A stretch of 64,000 nucleotides of DNA from Prorocentrum cordatum (taxonomy: Eukaryota > Sar > Dinophyceae > Prorocentrales > Prorocentraceae): assembly GCA_963575745.1 (NCBI GenBank), contig CAUYUJ010003014.1, forward strand, positions 406,753 to 470,752, given 5' to 3'. Position 1 is the first letter of the stretch; each line of letters opens with the position of its first letter. Made by a program: the position numbers and the translations under genes. The notes under the pieces were generated by a model, which was given only the letters and a program-made list of their open reading frames with translations, did no database searches and was not told the DNA's origin. Of this stretch, positions 31,142-41,431 are shown one piece after another.

Positions 31142-32490
31142 GGCTTGTTCCAGACACTCCACGGCAAAGCAACAAATCATCGTTTGCTTCAGCAAGGGGG
31201 ACCTCGAGGCCTGGGCGGGCGACCGGCTCATTTTTCTGACATCCCTGGTGCCTGCTGACACCGCGTTCGCCGGATGCGCTTGCACGCTTGTGCGCAGGAG
31301 TGGAAAAGGAATGGTGAAGTTTTCACGCGCGAAGGTCCTTTGAGGAAACAACGAGCGTTCCCATGACACGCCGAAGAAGTCGCAGTAGTTCCGAACAAAT
31401 CGATGTTTGGTCGCTGGCTGAATGCCTGGAGGGCTCCAGGCACTCAGGAAATCTTCGATCGTCGAACTTCGAATCTGGATCCATTGCCTGTCTCTGTCGA
31501 TTGAGGAACTTAAACCTCGAGCCTCAAGCGCGGAACCAACATCGCCAGGTCAGCTCGATGTACTTCGTAGGAGAACGCCGTCTGGGCGTTAGGGGGGCTC
31601 TTTGGGGCCGTCCTGGGGCCCTCTTGGGCCGTCCTGGAACCTTCTTGGGCCGTCTTGTGGAGCTGGGGCCCTCCAGAAGTCTTCTGAAGCCATATAGGGC
31701 CCTCTTGAAGGTCTCCAGTGGCCTCATTGGGGGTTTCCCATGGCTTTCGAAGGTCTCTCTTGATTCTTGGGGTATCTTGTGGGCAGTTTCGGGGCTCTCT
31801 GGGGCAGTCTTGGGGCCCTCTTGGGCCGTCGTCAAAACCTCGGTGGGGGCCTTTTGGGCCGTGCTGGGGTGACATCGGGGGTCCATCGGGCCGTCTTGAA
31901 CGCTGCGACGACCCAAAAAGCGGAGATGCTATAAATACACGTGTCCCTCAAGGAATGGGACGATGTTTGCTTCTTCGGGACTCTCTTAGCGGCCTCTTGG
32001 GGCGTCTTGGGCCGTCTTCAGACCATCGAGGTTCTTCTTGGAGTGCTCTTGTGCCGTCTTGTGCTGTCTTGAGTCTCTCTCTTGCGCCTCGCCGATGACC
32101 CCCCTGATCGCCTTGAGTCTGCTCGCAAGGCCCGGCAAGGCGCCCTGGGAGGCCAGGAAGGGCCAGCGGACCTTTTCCAAGGGCGCCCAGGGGACCGCCG
32201 AGACGTCCGAAAGGGAGTCGGGGGCGTCCCCGGGAGGGGGGTCTGGTTTAGGGGGGGAGGGGGGCGGTTCCGGGTAATGAAAATATAAGAATAGGAATAT
32301 GATCGCCCCCCCCCTGCGATCATACCATTTGCCTTGGTTTCGATGCTTTCCGCTTCTTTATCACTCCGTCCTCCCCCTCATCTGCTCCCCGCTCACCGTC
32401 GCCCCCCCACATCCTCCAATCCCCCTTCAGCGGGGCAGTGCAACATCGGGCTGGGGGCGACGGGGCAACGCAAGGCTTCTTATTACCTAA
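31117..32490 (+). repeat. G-rich dispersed repeat family, copy 2
   Basis: Same order of blocks as copy 1, without the tetranucleotide insert: head (GGCGTTTCGCGCCATGCG), the TCGATCGTCGAACTTCGAAT block, the G-rich short-repeat block (31580-31880), the conserved ATGACCCCCCTGATCGCCTT block (32095-32215), a perfect 9-bp hairpin at 32298-32324 and a tail ending GCAACGCAAGGCTTCTTA. It is the cleanest copy in the window. Confidence 0.87.
32298..32324. other. C-loop hairpin at 3' end of repeat copy 2
   Basis: TATGATCGC and GCGATCATA form a perfect 9-bp stem around a C-rich loop. Copies 1 and 4 have the same place with one or two stem mismatches (about 29215 and 35938). Confidence 0.75.
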
Positions 32491-32610
32491 CAGCGAAGAC
32501 TGATAGGTTTCTAGTGGGATCAAAAGAGAGCAGCAGATCACTCCACAGGGGGGTCCGGGCAGGTGTTGGGAGTTGCCGGGCGGCAGGTGCCGGGCTCGTT
32601 TTTCACCAAC
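32491..32610. other. short unique spacer
   Basis: Between repeat copy 2 and the 73-bp array. Nothing recognised. Confidence 0.5.
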
Positions 32611-33032
32611 AGTCACACACTTCGTGCTCTTCGACTTCCCAGAACTCCATTCCCAGGCCACATTCTCAATACCCGGATGCAACAGTCACACACTTCGTGC
32701 TCTTCGAGATCCCAGAACGCCATTCCCGGGCCACATTTAGAATAACCGGATGCAACAGTCACACACTTCGTGCTCTTCGAGTTCCCAGAACTCCATTCCC
32801 GGGCCACATTTTGGATGCCCGGAGCCAACTGTAGGCCACTTCGTGCTCTTCGAGTTCCCAGAACTCCATTCCCGGGCCACATTTTTGATGCCCGGAGCCA
32901 ACTGTAGGCCACTTCGTGCTCTTCGAGTCCCAGAACTCCATTCCCGGGCCACATTTTGAATGCCCGGAGCCAACTGTAGGCCACTTCGTGGTCTTCGACT
33001 TCCCAGAACTCCATTCCCGGGCCACATTTTCA
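32611..33032. repeat. 73-bp tandem array, six units
   Basis: Units start at 32611, 32684, 32757, 32831, about 32904 and about 32976. Each contains CACTTCGTGCTCTTCGAG and AACTCCATTCCCGGGCCACA. Units 1-3 begin AGTCACACACT and units 4-6 begin GTAGGCCACTT, so two subtypes are arranged in blocks. The last unit is cut short. The unit length is not a multiple of three, so frames spanning the array (for example 32613-33014 minus) are fortuitous. Confidence 0.95.
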
Positions 33033-33790
33033 GCAGGGGCAAGAGCACGACGAGGAGGAGGACGAGCAAGACCAGGAGGACGAGGACGAGCAGGAGCAGG
33101 ACGAGGAGCAGGAGCAGCAGGAGAAGAAGGACGAGCAGGAGGAGGAGGAGGAGGACGAGCAGGAGGAGGAGGACGACCAGGAGGAGGAGGACGACCAGGA
33201 GAGGAGGAGGAGGAGGAGGAGGAGGGGAGGGGGAGGAGTACCAGGAGGAGGAGGAGGAGGAGGAGGAGGAGGAGGAGGAGGAGGAGGAGGAGGACGAGGA
33301 CGAGGAGGAGGAGGAGGAGGGGGGGGGGAGAGTACCAGGAGGAGGAGAACGAGGACCACCAGGAGGAGGAGGAGGAGGAGGAGGAGGAGGAGGAGGAGGA
33401 GAGAACACCAGGAGGAGGAGGACGAGCAAGACGAGGAGGACGAGAACGAGGACGACCAGGAAGAAGGAGGAGGAGGAGGAGGAGGAGGGGAGGGGGAGGA
33501 CTACCAGGAGGGAGGAGGAGGAGGAGGAGGAGGAAGAGGAGGAGGAGGACGAGGAGGAGGAGGAGGAGGACGAGGAGGAGGAGGGGGGGGGAGAGCACCA
33601 GGAGGAGGAGAACGAGGACCACCAGGAGGAGGAGGAGGAGGAGGAGGAGGAGGAGGAGGAGGAGGAGAGAGCACCAGGAGGAGGAGGACGAGCAAGACGA
33701 GGAGGACGAGAACGAGGACGAGCAGGAGGAAGAGGAGGAGGAGGAGGAGGAGGAGCAGGAGAAAGAGGAGGAGGAGGAGGCAGGCTGAGG
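33033..33790. repeat. GAG/GAC polypurine microsatellite, 0.75 kb
   Basis: GAG trinucleotides with GACGAG and ACCAGGAG words. A roughly 310-bp internal duplication is visible (AGAACGAGGACCACCAGGAG at about 33345 and 33608). Glu- and Arg-rich frames are artefacts. Confidence 0.95.
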
Positions 33791-33944
33791 CTGAGGCTGT
33801 GACTGCGACTGCCGTTGCCGCTGCGACTGTCATCGCGAATGCGACTACGACTGCGAGAACAGCAGAATTCGACAACTGGATTTTCATCTGAATCTTAAGG
33901 GGAATGCTTTCAGATATGCTTCTACACATCGCTGTTAGGTTGCT
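33791..33944. other. spacer with GACTGC-type hexamer words
   Basis: GCTGAGGCTGTGACTGCGACTGCCGTTG, a short degenerate hexamer run, then unique sequence. Nothing coding recognised. Confidence 0.5.
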
Positions 33945-34765
33945 TTGCCGGGATAATTTTTTCCTCGCGCTGGATTCCAGTCCCTCCCTATCCTCAGGAG
34001 GGAGATGACAAGGAGGAGGAGGGGGAGGAGGAGGAGGAGGGGGAGGAAAATGTACTTCGTAGGAGAAGGCCGTCTGGGCGTTTGGGGAGCTCTTTTGGGC
34101 CGTCCTGGGGCCCTCTTGGGCCGTCCTGGGACCTTCTTGGGGCGTCTTGGGGAGCTGAGGCCCTCCAGAGGTCTTCTGAAGCCATCTATGACCCTCTTGG
34201 GGGCCTCCAGGGGCCGTTTTGGGGATGGGGGCCTCCAGGGGCCGTTTTGGGGATCTCCCGTGGCTTTCGTGGGTCTCTTTTGGGAGCCTTCTGGGGGCAA
34301 ATTGGGTTTCTTGTGGCCAGTTTCGGGGCTCTCCGGGGCAGCCTTGGGGCCCTCCTGGGCCTTCTTCAAACCCTCTGGGGGCCTTTTGGGCCGACTTGGA
34401 CGCGAAGACCCATGAAGCGGAGATGCTAAAAATATGCGTTTCCCCTGGGGAATGGGACGATGTTTGCTTCTTCGGGGCTCTCTTAGCGGCCTCTTGGGGC
34501 GTTTGGGGGGCCTCTTGGGCCGTCTTCTCACCATCGGAGTTCCTCTTGGAGTGCTCGTGTGCTGTCTTGGGTCTCTCTTGCGCCTCGCCGATGACCCCCC
34601 TGATCGCCTTGAGTCTGCTCGCAAGGCCTGGCAAGACGCCCTGTCAGGCCCGGGAGGGCCAGCGGACTTTTTCCAAGGGCGCCCAGGGGACCGCCGAGAC
34701 GTCCGAAAAGGGCGTCGGGGGCGTCCCTAGGGGGGGCGGTTTGGGGGAGAGGGGGGGGTCCGGGA
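33945..34765 (+). repeat. G-rich dispersed repeat family, copy 3 (5'-deleted)
   Basis: Begins with the sequence that ends copy 4 (CTCGCGCTGGATTCC...CCTCAGGAGGGAGATGACAA), a short GGA tract, then joins the family at ATGTACTTCGTAGGAGAA. The G-rich block carries an extra duplication (GGCCTCCAGGGGCCGTTTTG twice, 34202 and 34230). It ends after the conserved block at about 34765, without the tail, directly against copy 4. Copies 3 and 4 are thus tandem. Confidence 0.8.
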
Positions 34766-34767
34766 AA

Positions 34768-36190
34768 TAAGCGCTTCGCGCCATGCGCCTTGTTACGGAC
34801 GCTTCCCCGGCAAAACAAAAAAAAATCGTTTGTTTCAGCACCGCTCCACATGGGAGCAAGTAAGGAGATAAGTTCCGTTCGGCTTATCATCTACCGCCTC
34901 CAAACTCTATATTTACCTATCCCTTCCTCCTCCTTTCCTCCTCTTCCGCCTCCTCTGGTGCTTGAATCCATCCTTTGAGGAAGTAAGGATCGTTCCCATG
35001 ACACGCCGAAGAAGTCGCAGTAGCTCCGAATAATCGATTTTGAATCGCCTCCTGACTGCTTGGAGGGCCCCAGGCACTCAGGAAATCTTCGATCGTCGAA
35101 CTTCGAATCTGGATCCATTGCCTGTCTCTGCCGATTGAGGAACTTAAACCTCGAGCCTCAAGCGCGGAACCAACATCGCCAGGTCAGCTCGATGTACTTC
35201 GTAGGAGAACGCCGTCTGGGCGTTTTGGGGGACTCTTTGGGGCCGTCCTGGGGCCCTCTTGGGCCGTCCTGGGGCCTTCTTGGGCCGTCTTGTGGAGCTG
35301 GGGCCCTCCAGAAGTCTTCTGAAGCCATCTAGGGCCCTCTTGGGGGCCTCCAATGGCCTTCTTGGGGATCTTACGTGGCTTTCGCGGGTCTCTCTTGGGA
35401 GCCTTCTGGGGGCAGGTTGGGTTTCTTGTGGGCAGTTTCGGGGCTCTCTGGGGCAGTCTTGGGGCCCTCTTGGGCCGTCTTCAAACCCTCTGGAGGGCCT
35501 TTTGCGCCGTCTTAGGGCGATGTCGGGGGCCCATCGGGCCGTCTTGAACGCTGCGAAGACCCAGAAAACGGATATGCTGAAATATAATTTTCCTTGGGGA
35601 ATGGGACGAAATGTGTTTCTTCGGGGCTGCGTTAACGGCCTCTTGGGGCGTCTTGGGGGCCTCTTGGGCCGTCTTCAGACCATCGAGGTTCCTCTTGGAG
35701 CGCTCTTGTGCCATCTTGGGTCTCTCTTTTGCGCCTCTCCGATGACCCCCCTGATCGCCTTGAGTCTGCTCGCAAGGCCCGGCAAGGCGCCCTGGGAGGC
35801 CCGGAAAGGCCAGCAGACCTTTTCCTACGGCGTCCAGGGGGATGCCAAGACGTCCAAAAATGCGTCCGGGGCGTCCCCGGGAGGGAGGTCTGGTTTAGGG
35901 GGGGGGCGGTTCCGGGTAATGAAAATATAAGAATGGAAATATGCTCGCTCCCCCCCTGCGATCATACCATTTGCCTTGGCTTCGATGCTTTCCATTTCTT
36001 TATCACTCCGTCCTCCCCCTCATCTGCTCCCCGCTCTCCGTCACTCCCCCTCATCCTCTAATCCTCCTTCAGCGGGGCAGTGCAACATCGGGCTGGGGGC
36101 GGCGGGGCAACGCAAGGCTTCTTATTTTTCCCTCGCGCTGGATCCAAGCCCCTCCCTATCCTCAGGAAGGAGATGACAAAGAGGAGGAGC
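34768..36190 (+). repeat. G-rich dispersed repeat family, copy 4
   Basis: Starts GCGCTTCGCGCCATGCGCC, lacks about 150 bp of the head seen in copies 1 and 2, then follows the family through the TCGATCGTCGAACTTCGAAT block, the G-rich block (35210-35520), the conserved block (35740-35890), the C-loop hairpin (about 35938) and the tail (GCAACGCAAGGCTTCTTA at 36105-36125, then CCTCGCGCTGGATCC). Downstream is a short GGA tract. Confidence 0.85.
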
Positions 36191-36249
36191 GGGAGGAGGA
36201 AAAGGAATAACTATATAATATACGTGAGGAGGAAGCGGAGCTAAATAAG

Positions 36250-36335
36250 ACGAGTGCGATCTCGACGATGACGATGATGATGACGATGATGCCGGTGACG
36301 ATGACGATGATGATGATAAGGATGAGAAAGAAAAT
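36250..36335. repeat. (GATGAC)n microsatellite
   Basis: GATGAC/GATGAT hexamers, about 80 bp. Confidence 0.9.
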
Positions 36336-36344
36336 CCCTTTTTT

Positions 36345-37440
36345 ATAAAGATGACGTACTAAGGAATCCTTGGTAAAAGGTCCTGAATCCTTCATGAGAT
36401 ATCTGTACTAAAAACCCTCAGCAAGGAATCGTTGCCAAGGAATCCGGACTAAGAAATCTTACAACGGGATCCTTAGCAAAGAATATTTACAGAGGGAATC
36501 TCAACAGGGACCCTTATCTGAGAAACCCAAGAAAAAGAATCTCAAACAAGGAACCCTTGATAAGGAATCTTAAACCAAGGAACCCTGGCAAAGGAATCTT
36601 GAATAAAGAATCCCTGATAATGACTCCAATGTACCGAATCTGTCAAAAGGAATCGTCGACGTATCCTTCGCACGGAATCCGAAGGGATTTGTATCAAGGG
36701 ATCTTTACTAAAGAATCTGTACTACGGTAATATTAACAAGGGATCCTTCCTAAGGAAACCTGAATGAATGATCTTTACTACGCATTCCCGGAGAAAGAAT
36801 CTGAACTAAGGAATCCTTAATAAGGAACCTTTTTTAAATAGATAATCCTGAGTAAGGAATCTGGACTAAGAAATCCTTGGGAAGAAATATGCAGTATGGA
36901 ATCCCTAGCGAAGGGTAGTTAGCAAGGAACCATGAATAAAGAATATGCACTCAGAAATCCTGAACAAGGAACCTTGAAATACGGATCCTCCATAACGGAG
37001 CAAAGCTAAGGAATCGTGAATGAGGAATCCGTAATAAGAAACACTCTGGACGGAGTACTCAATAAGGAATGCTTCATAGAGAATCTTGCTTAAGGCGCCC
37101 TTGATTAAAACTCCTTAATAAGGAATCTGTCCTCCAGAATCCGTCGTGCGGAATTCTTTGGACGAAATATAAATTAAGAAGCCCTAAGGAAGGAGTCCCT
37201 CATAAGGAATAGCTATTAAGGAATATGGGGTCCTTAACAAAGAAAATCTACTTGAATCATATTACTAACGAGTCCGATGTAAGGAGTTTGTAATAGAGAG
37301 TCGCTACGGGATCGTGAACAAGGAATCTCAACTAAGGAGCCCGTACCACGGAATCTGTATGATGGAACCCTTACTGCACAATTTGTGTCAAAGAATCCTT
37401 ACGAAGGAATCTGACGAATGAGCAATGCATGCGGAATCTG
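36345..37440. repeat. 1.1-kb field of degenerate AAGGAATC(C/T) motifs
   Basis: The word GGAATC or a one-base variant recurs roughly every 12-20 bp across the whole segment, often as TAAGGAATCCTTA or ACTAAGGAATC. Spacing is irregular, so it is not a simple tandem repeat. It is AT-richer than its surroundings and has no open frame. Similar words occur at 22001-22150 and 41996-42140. Confidence 0.8.
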
Positions 37441-37477
37441 TACGCAGGAGTCCTTAATGGCCAGGCGTCCTCACCCG

Positions 37478-38330
37478 CAGGCTCAGAGCGAAGTGCTGCG
37501 AGGGAGGCCAGGGCGAGCACTGAGGCCTGCGAGACCAAAAGAAATGTTGCGTGGTTTCACAAGCCATTCAAAAAATGTGCTTCATTACACCAAGGGCGCC
37601 AACTACTATGTATAGTTGGTTTGTTTGGTTGTTTGGGTCTGGGATGCAAGGAACCACTATGTGTGTTTTTGGCTTGTGCAGGCTCAGAAAGAAGTGTTGC
37701 GAGGGAAGCCGTGGCGAGTACTGGAGTTCCCCAAGAAACAAAACATGCTTCGTGGTTTTACAAACCCAAGCACAGTGTCTCCTTGCAAAAAGGGCGCCAT
37801 CTACAGCGTTTTTCCCTTTCTTGTGCTTTGCAGGCTCAGAGAGAAGTGCTGCGAGGGAGACCGCGGCGAGCACCGGGGCCTGCAAACAACAACCCAAAAA
37901 TGCTTCGCGGTTTCATAAACCAAACAAGCCACAACAAACAAACATACACAGTATTTCCTTGACCTGACGGCGCCAACTGCTATGTATGTTTGGTTGTTTG
38001 GTTTAATATAATATGGGATGCAAGGAAACATTGTATATTGTTGTTTTTGGTTTTGCAGGCTCAGATATAAGTGATGCGAGTGAGGCCGCGGCACGCACTG
38101 GAGTATGCAAAACCCCAACCAAAAACTGCTTCGTGGCTTCACAAGCCCCAAAAAGACCAAACCAACAAAAATGCACAGTGTTTCTTTGCACCAAGGGTGC
38201 CAACTACTGTGTCTGTTTGCTCTGAGGGGTTTTGCAGGCTCATAGAGAAGTGCTGCGAGGGAGGCCGCGGCGAGACCCCCCCCGGAAAAACAAATGTTTA
38301 GTGGCTTCACAAGCCAAGCAAACTACAAAC
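37478..38330 (+). repeat. tandem array of five units, 150-225 bp, CAGGCTCAG type
   Basis: Units begin at 37478, 37679, 37831, 38056 and 38235 with CAGGCTCAG, followed by AGTGCTGCGAGGGAGGCCGC, then a GCTTCGTGGTTTCACAA-like stretch, GGCGCCAACTACTATGT and a T/G-rich spacer (TTTGGTTGTTTGG). Unit length varies mainly in the T/G spacer. The GC-rich part (CAGGCTCAG to GGCCTGC) is well kept. Plus-strand frames read GSERSAAREA in several units, but in different registers. Confidence 0.88.
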
Positions 38331-38392
38331 ACAAACAGTGCTTCCTTGCACTGACGGCGCCAAGCGCTGTCTGGTTTGGGCTTTGTATTGTT

Positions 38393-38560
38393 ACAAAGAG
38401 AAAGGGAGGAGAAGGAGGAGGACGAGGAGGAGGAAAAGGACGAGGAGGCGGAGGATGAGGAGGAGCAGGAGGAGCAGGAGGACGAGGAGGAGGAGGAGGA
38501 GAGGGTGAAGGAAAAGAAGAGAAAGGAAAACGATGAAGAAGCAGAAAAGCAGAGAGAGAG
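38393..38560. repeat. GAGGA polypurine microsatellite
   Basis: Degenerate GGA tract with AAGGAG words, followed by a short TATA-rich segment (38590-38620). Confidence 0.9.
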
Positions 38561-38868
38561 GTATTATCACAGTGGCGGGCGACCAAACATATCTATACAT
38601 ATATATATATATGTATATCTAGAATCCGGTGCGCATATATACATCAAAATCTACAGATGCATAGGTGCTGATGTATGTATACCCATGCATTCACATGTTC
38701 ACAATTTGTTTATGTGCATTTACTCAGCATGTGCATGGTATCATTACGTTCGCATTTAATGGCATCAACTCGCCACACTGGTTTTCGTAACCGCATTGCG
38801 AGAACATCACGCGTCATACAAAAAGAAACATACTTTCAATAGACCAACGTATCCATGAAACGTGTAAG
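38561..38868. other. AT-leaning spacer, nothing recognised
   Basis: Includes an alternating TATATATA stretch at 38597-38618. No gene motif. Confidence 0.5.
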
Positions 38869-39192
38869 GGGTGTGCAGGCAAGGGTGGGGGGACGCATGC
38901 GAACGGTGCCGCTGTGACATTCGGTGAGGCTCCCCATGGGACCATGAAACGTGTGAGTAGTGTGCCAAAATGGGTGGCGGGGCCGCATGCGGACGGTGCC
39001 ACTGGGACCCTCGGTGGGGCTTCCTATGGGACCACGATGCGTGTGAGCGGCGTGCTGAAATGGATGGCGAGGACGCATGCGGACGGTGCCACTGGGACCT
39101 TCGGTGGAGCTCCCTATGGGGCCACGAAACGCGTGAGGGGTATGCCGAAATGAGTGCGGCGGGCGCATGCGAACGCAGCCACTGAGGCCTTC
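38869..39192 (+). repeat. tandem array, about 90-bp unit, four copies
   Basis: Units contain GCATGCGGACGGTGCCACTG, then CTTCGGTGGAGCTCCCTATG and CGTGTGAG...GTGC. Repeat starts are near 38893, 38984, 39074 and 39164. The unit is related to the 78-bp array that follows, with a different 3' portion. Confidence 0.88.
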
Positions 39193-39350
39193 GATGGAGC
39201 TGTATATGGGATGTGGCAGGAGCGGGGGGAGGAGGCGGAAGGAGGGACGTGGGGTGCTATCCCTTCAAAACGAAGACCCAACACCACAGGACGGCTTGGA
39301 ATTAGCCTGGCGAAGGACCCAACCATAGGTAATACTGCAGTTGTGGGTAT
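39193..39350. other. unique insert between two related arrays
   Basis: About 160 bp unrelated to the flanking units. No motif. Confidence 0.5.
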
Positions 39351-40085
39351 CGTTTTCGGTGGAGCTCCCTATGGACCGCGAAACGCTGTACTGTGTGGGG
39401 GGGACGCGTGCGAACTTTGCCATTGGGGCCTTCGGTGGAGCTTCCAATGGCGCCACGAAGCGCTGTACTGGGTGGGGGGGACGCATGCGGGCGGTAGCAC
39501 TGAGGTCTTCGGTGGAGCTCCCTATGGGACCACGAAGCGCTGCACTGGGTGGACGAGACGCATGTGAACTTTGCCACTGGGGCCTTCGGTGGAAATCCCT
39601 TTGGGGCCACGAAGCGCTGCACTGGGTGGGGGAGACGCATGTGGATGGTGCCATTGATGCCTGCGGTGGAGCTTCTAATGGCGCCACGAAGCGCTGTACT
39701 GGGTGGGGGGGACGCATGCGGACGGTAGCACTGGGACCTTTGGTGGAGCTCCCTATGGGGCCACGAAGCGCTGCACTGGGTGGTGGTGGGGGGGGGGCGC
39801 ACGTGGGCGGTAGCTCTGGGACCTTCGGGCTCCATTTGGGGCCACGCAACGCTGTACTGGGTGGGGGGGGGGACGCATGCGGGCGGTAGCACTGGGGCCG
39901 TCGGTGAGGTTCCCTATGGGGCCACGGAGCGCTGCACTGGGTGGGGGGACGCATGCGGACGGCAGCAACAGGACCCTCGGTGAAGCTCCCGATGGGGCCA
40001 CGAAGCGCTGCACTGGGTGGGGGGGCGCACGTGGGCGGTCGCTCTGGGACCTTCGGTGGAGCTCCCTAGGGGGCCGCGCAGCGTA
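39351..40085 (+). repeat. tandem array, 75-84 bp unit, nine copies
   Basis: Each unit carries GACGCATGCGGACGGTAGCA, CTTCGGTGGAGCTCCCTATG and GCCACGAAGCGCTGCACTGG. Copies begin near 39403, 39480, 39557, 39637, 39712, 39796, 39872, 39949 and 40025. Because the length is near 78 bp (26 codons), frames stay open on both strands for up to 229 codons. This explains the long His/Pro/Ala-rich frames without implying protein. Confidence 0.92.
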
Positions 40086-40264
40086 TGGGAGCGTGCCGAA
40101 ATTGGACAATGATGCGGAGAGCAGAGGCAGGGAGGGCAAGGAGGAAGGAGGGGGACACCATAAGTTAGACCACCACCTGTGTCCGATTCTGTGCGTAAAA
40201 AACCATACGCGGAAAGGGTGGAGCATCATCCGGACAAAGTCAAGGGAAAGACGAGAGCAGCGTT
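40086..40264. other. unique spacer
   Basis: No gene motif recognised. Confidence 0.5.
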
Positions 40265-40510
40265 CAGAACGTGCAAGTGTGGATAGGAGCGGACGGGGGG
40301 GTCTGGAGGACGGGGAGGCTGCCGAAGGAGAAGGAGGAGGAGCAGCAGCAGCAGCACGAGCAACAGGCAGCGCAGAAGGAGGGGGGAGTGAGGAGGGAGG
40401 AGACGGGAGAGGAAGGAGGCAGGGGAGGGGGGTGCGCGAGGAGGACGAGCAGCAGCAGCACGGGGACGAGAGGTGGTCAGGAGCGGGGGGGGAGGGATGA
40501 GCACAGCAGG
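40265..40510. repeat. purine-rich GGA/CAG tract
   Basis: GGA and CAGCAG words in degenerate order (40330-40500). Low complexity. Confidence 0.85.
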
Positions 40511-40614
40511 AGCAGGAGCGGGCAGGGGGGGAGGCGCCTCCGAGGGCGCCTGCAGGCCAGCGGCCGTCGCAGCCTCGAAGACCTCCTGGAGGCGCCCTGC
40601 CTGACGGGGGGGGG

Positions 40615-41095
40615 CCGCAACAACAGAAAGAGAGAGGGAAAGAGAGAGGGCGAGAGAGAGAGAGAGAGCGAGCGCGAAATAGAGCTAGGGAGAGCAAAAG
40701 AGAGCAAGAGGAGAGAGAGAGAGAGAGAGAGAGCGAGAGCGAGCGAGAGAGAGAGAGAGAGCGAACGCAAAATAGAGCAAGAGAGAGAGAGAGAGAGAAC
40801 AAAAGAGAGCAATGCATAGAGCAAGAGAGAAAGAGAGAGAGAGAGGAAGAAAGAGCAATGCAAAACAATATAGACAAAGAGGAAATCAATCGAAAGCAAA
40901 AGAGGGCAAAATATCGCAAAAGAGAGCAGGAGAGAACGAGAGAGAGAGAGAGGGGGAGACAGACACTGAGAGAGAGGGGGAGAGAATATTGGAGAGAGGA
41001 AGAAGGGGAGAGGGAGGGAGGGAGGGAGGAGGAAGAACGAAAGGAGAGAGACGAAGGAGGAGTCAGCTTCGAGAGCCTTGTGAACCAAATCTCTT
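40615..41095. repeat. (GA)n microsatellite, degenerate, 0.48 kb
   Basis: GAGAGAGA with GAGC, AAA and GGGA interruptions, followed by a short CA repeat at 41109-41124. Confidence 0.95.
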
Positions 41096-41124
41096 GAGAA
41101 TCCGCCTCCACACACACACACACC

Positions 41125-41431
41125 AGGATGAGAGATGAGCGAGTGCGATAGCAGTATAAACTGTAGATGGCGCGCTGCGCAGAATGCCAAGGAGACGCGA
41201 GTGAAGCCATAGACGAGGGCCAGATACATGCGGCAGCGCAGTATGTAGGCCATGGCAAATACCTCGACCCCCCTGGGAGCTCCACCGTGCTAAGCATCTC
41301 CACCCCGGGACAGGCACGAGCCCTGCATGCCATGTCGGTCGAGTCTGGCCGGCGTCGTGACGCTCGCCGCAGGGCACTGCATGCAATTCCAGAGATGGGG
41401 CTCATGGCTCATCGCGATCCTTGGCTAGGGA
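41125..41431. other. no gene recognised
   Basis: Unique GC-rich sequence with minus-strand frames of normal composition (for example ILRCRMYLALVYGFTRVSLA), but too short and motif-free to assign. Confidence 0.4.

Noticed and set aside
32737-33802. Leu/Pro- or Glu/Arg-rich proteins over 32.7-33.8 kb
   Set aside because: Sum of the 73-bp array and the GAG microsatellite in frame; no independent coding signal.
37478-38330. CRISPR-like array
   Set aside because: Units are long and imperfect with no short constant repeat and unique spacer pattern; the genome is eukaryotic.
39265-41405. Long minus-strand frames (229 and 550 codons) with VQRFVAP-like repeats
   Set aside because: Produced by tandem units near 78 bp, a multiple of three, plus the GA and GGA microsatellites; open frames occur on both strands.
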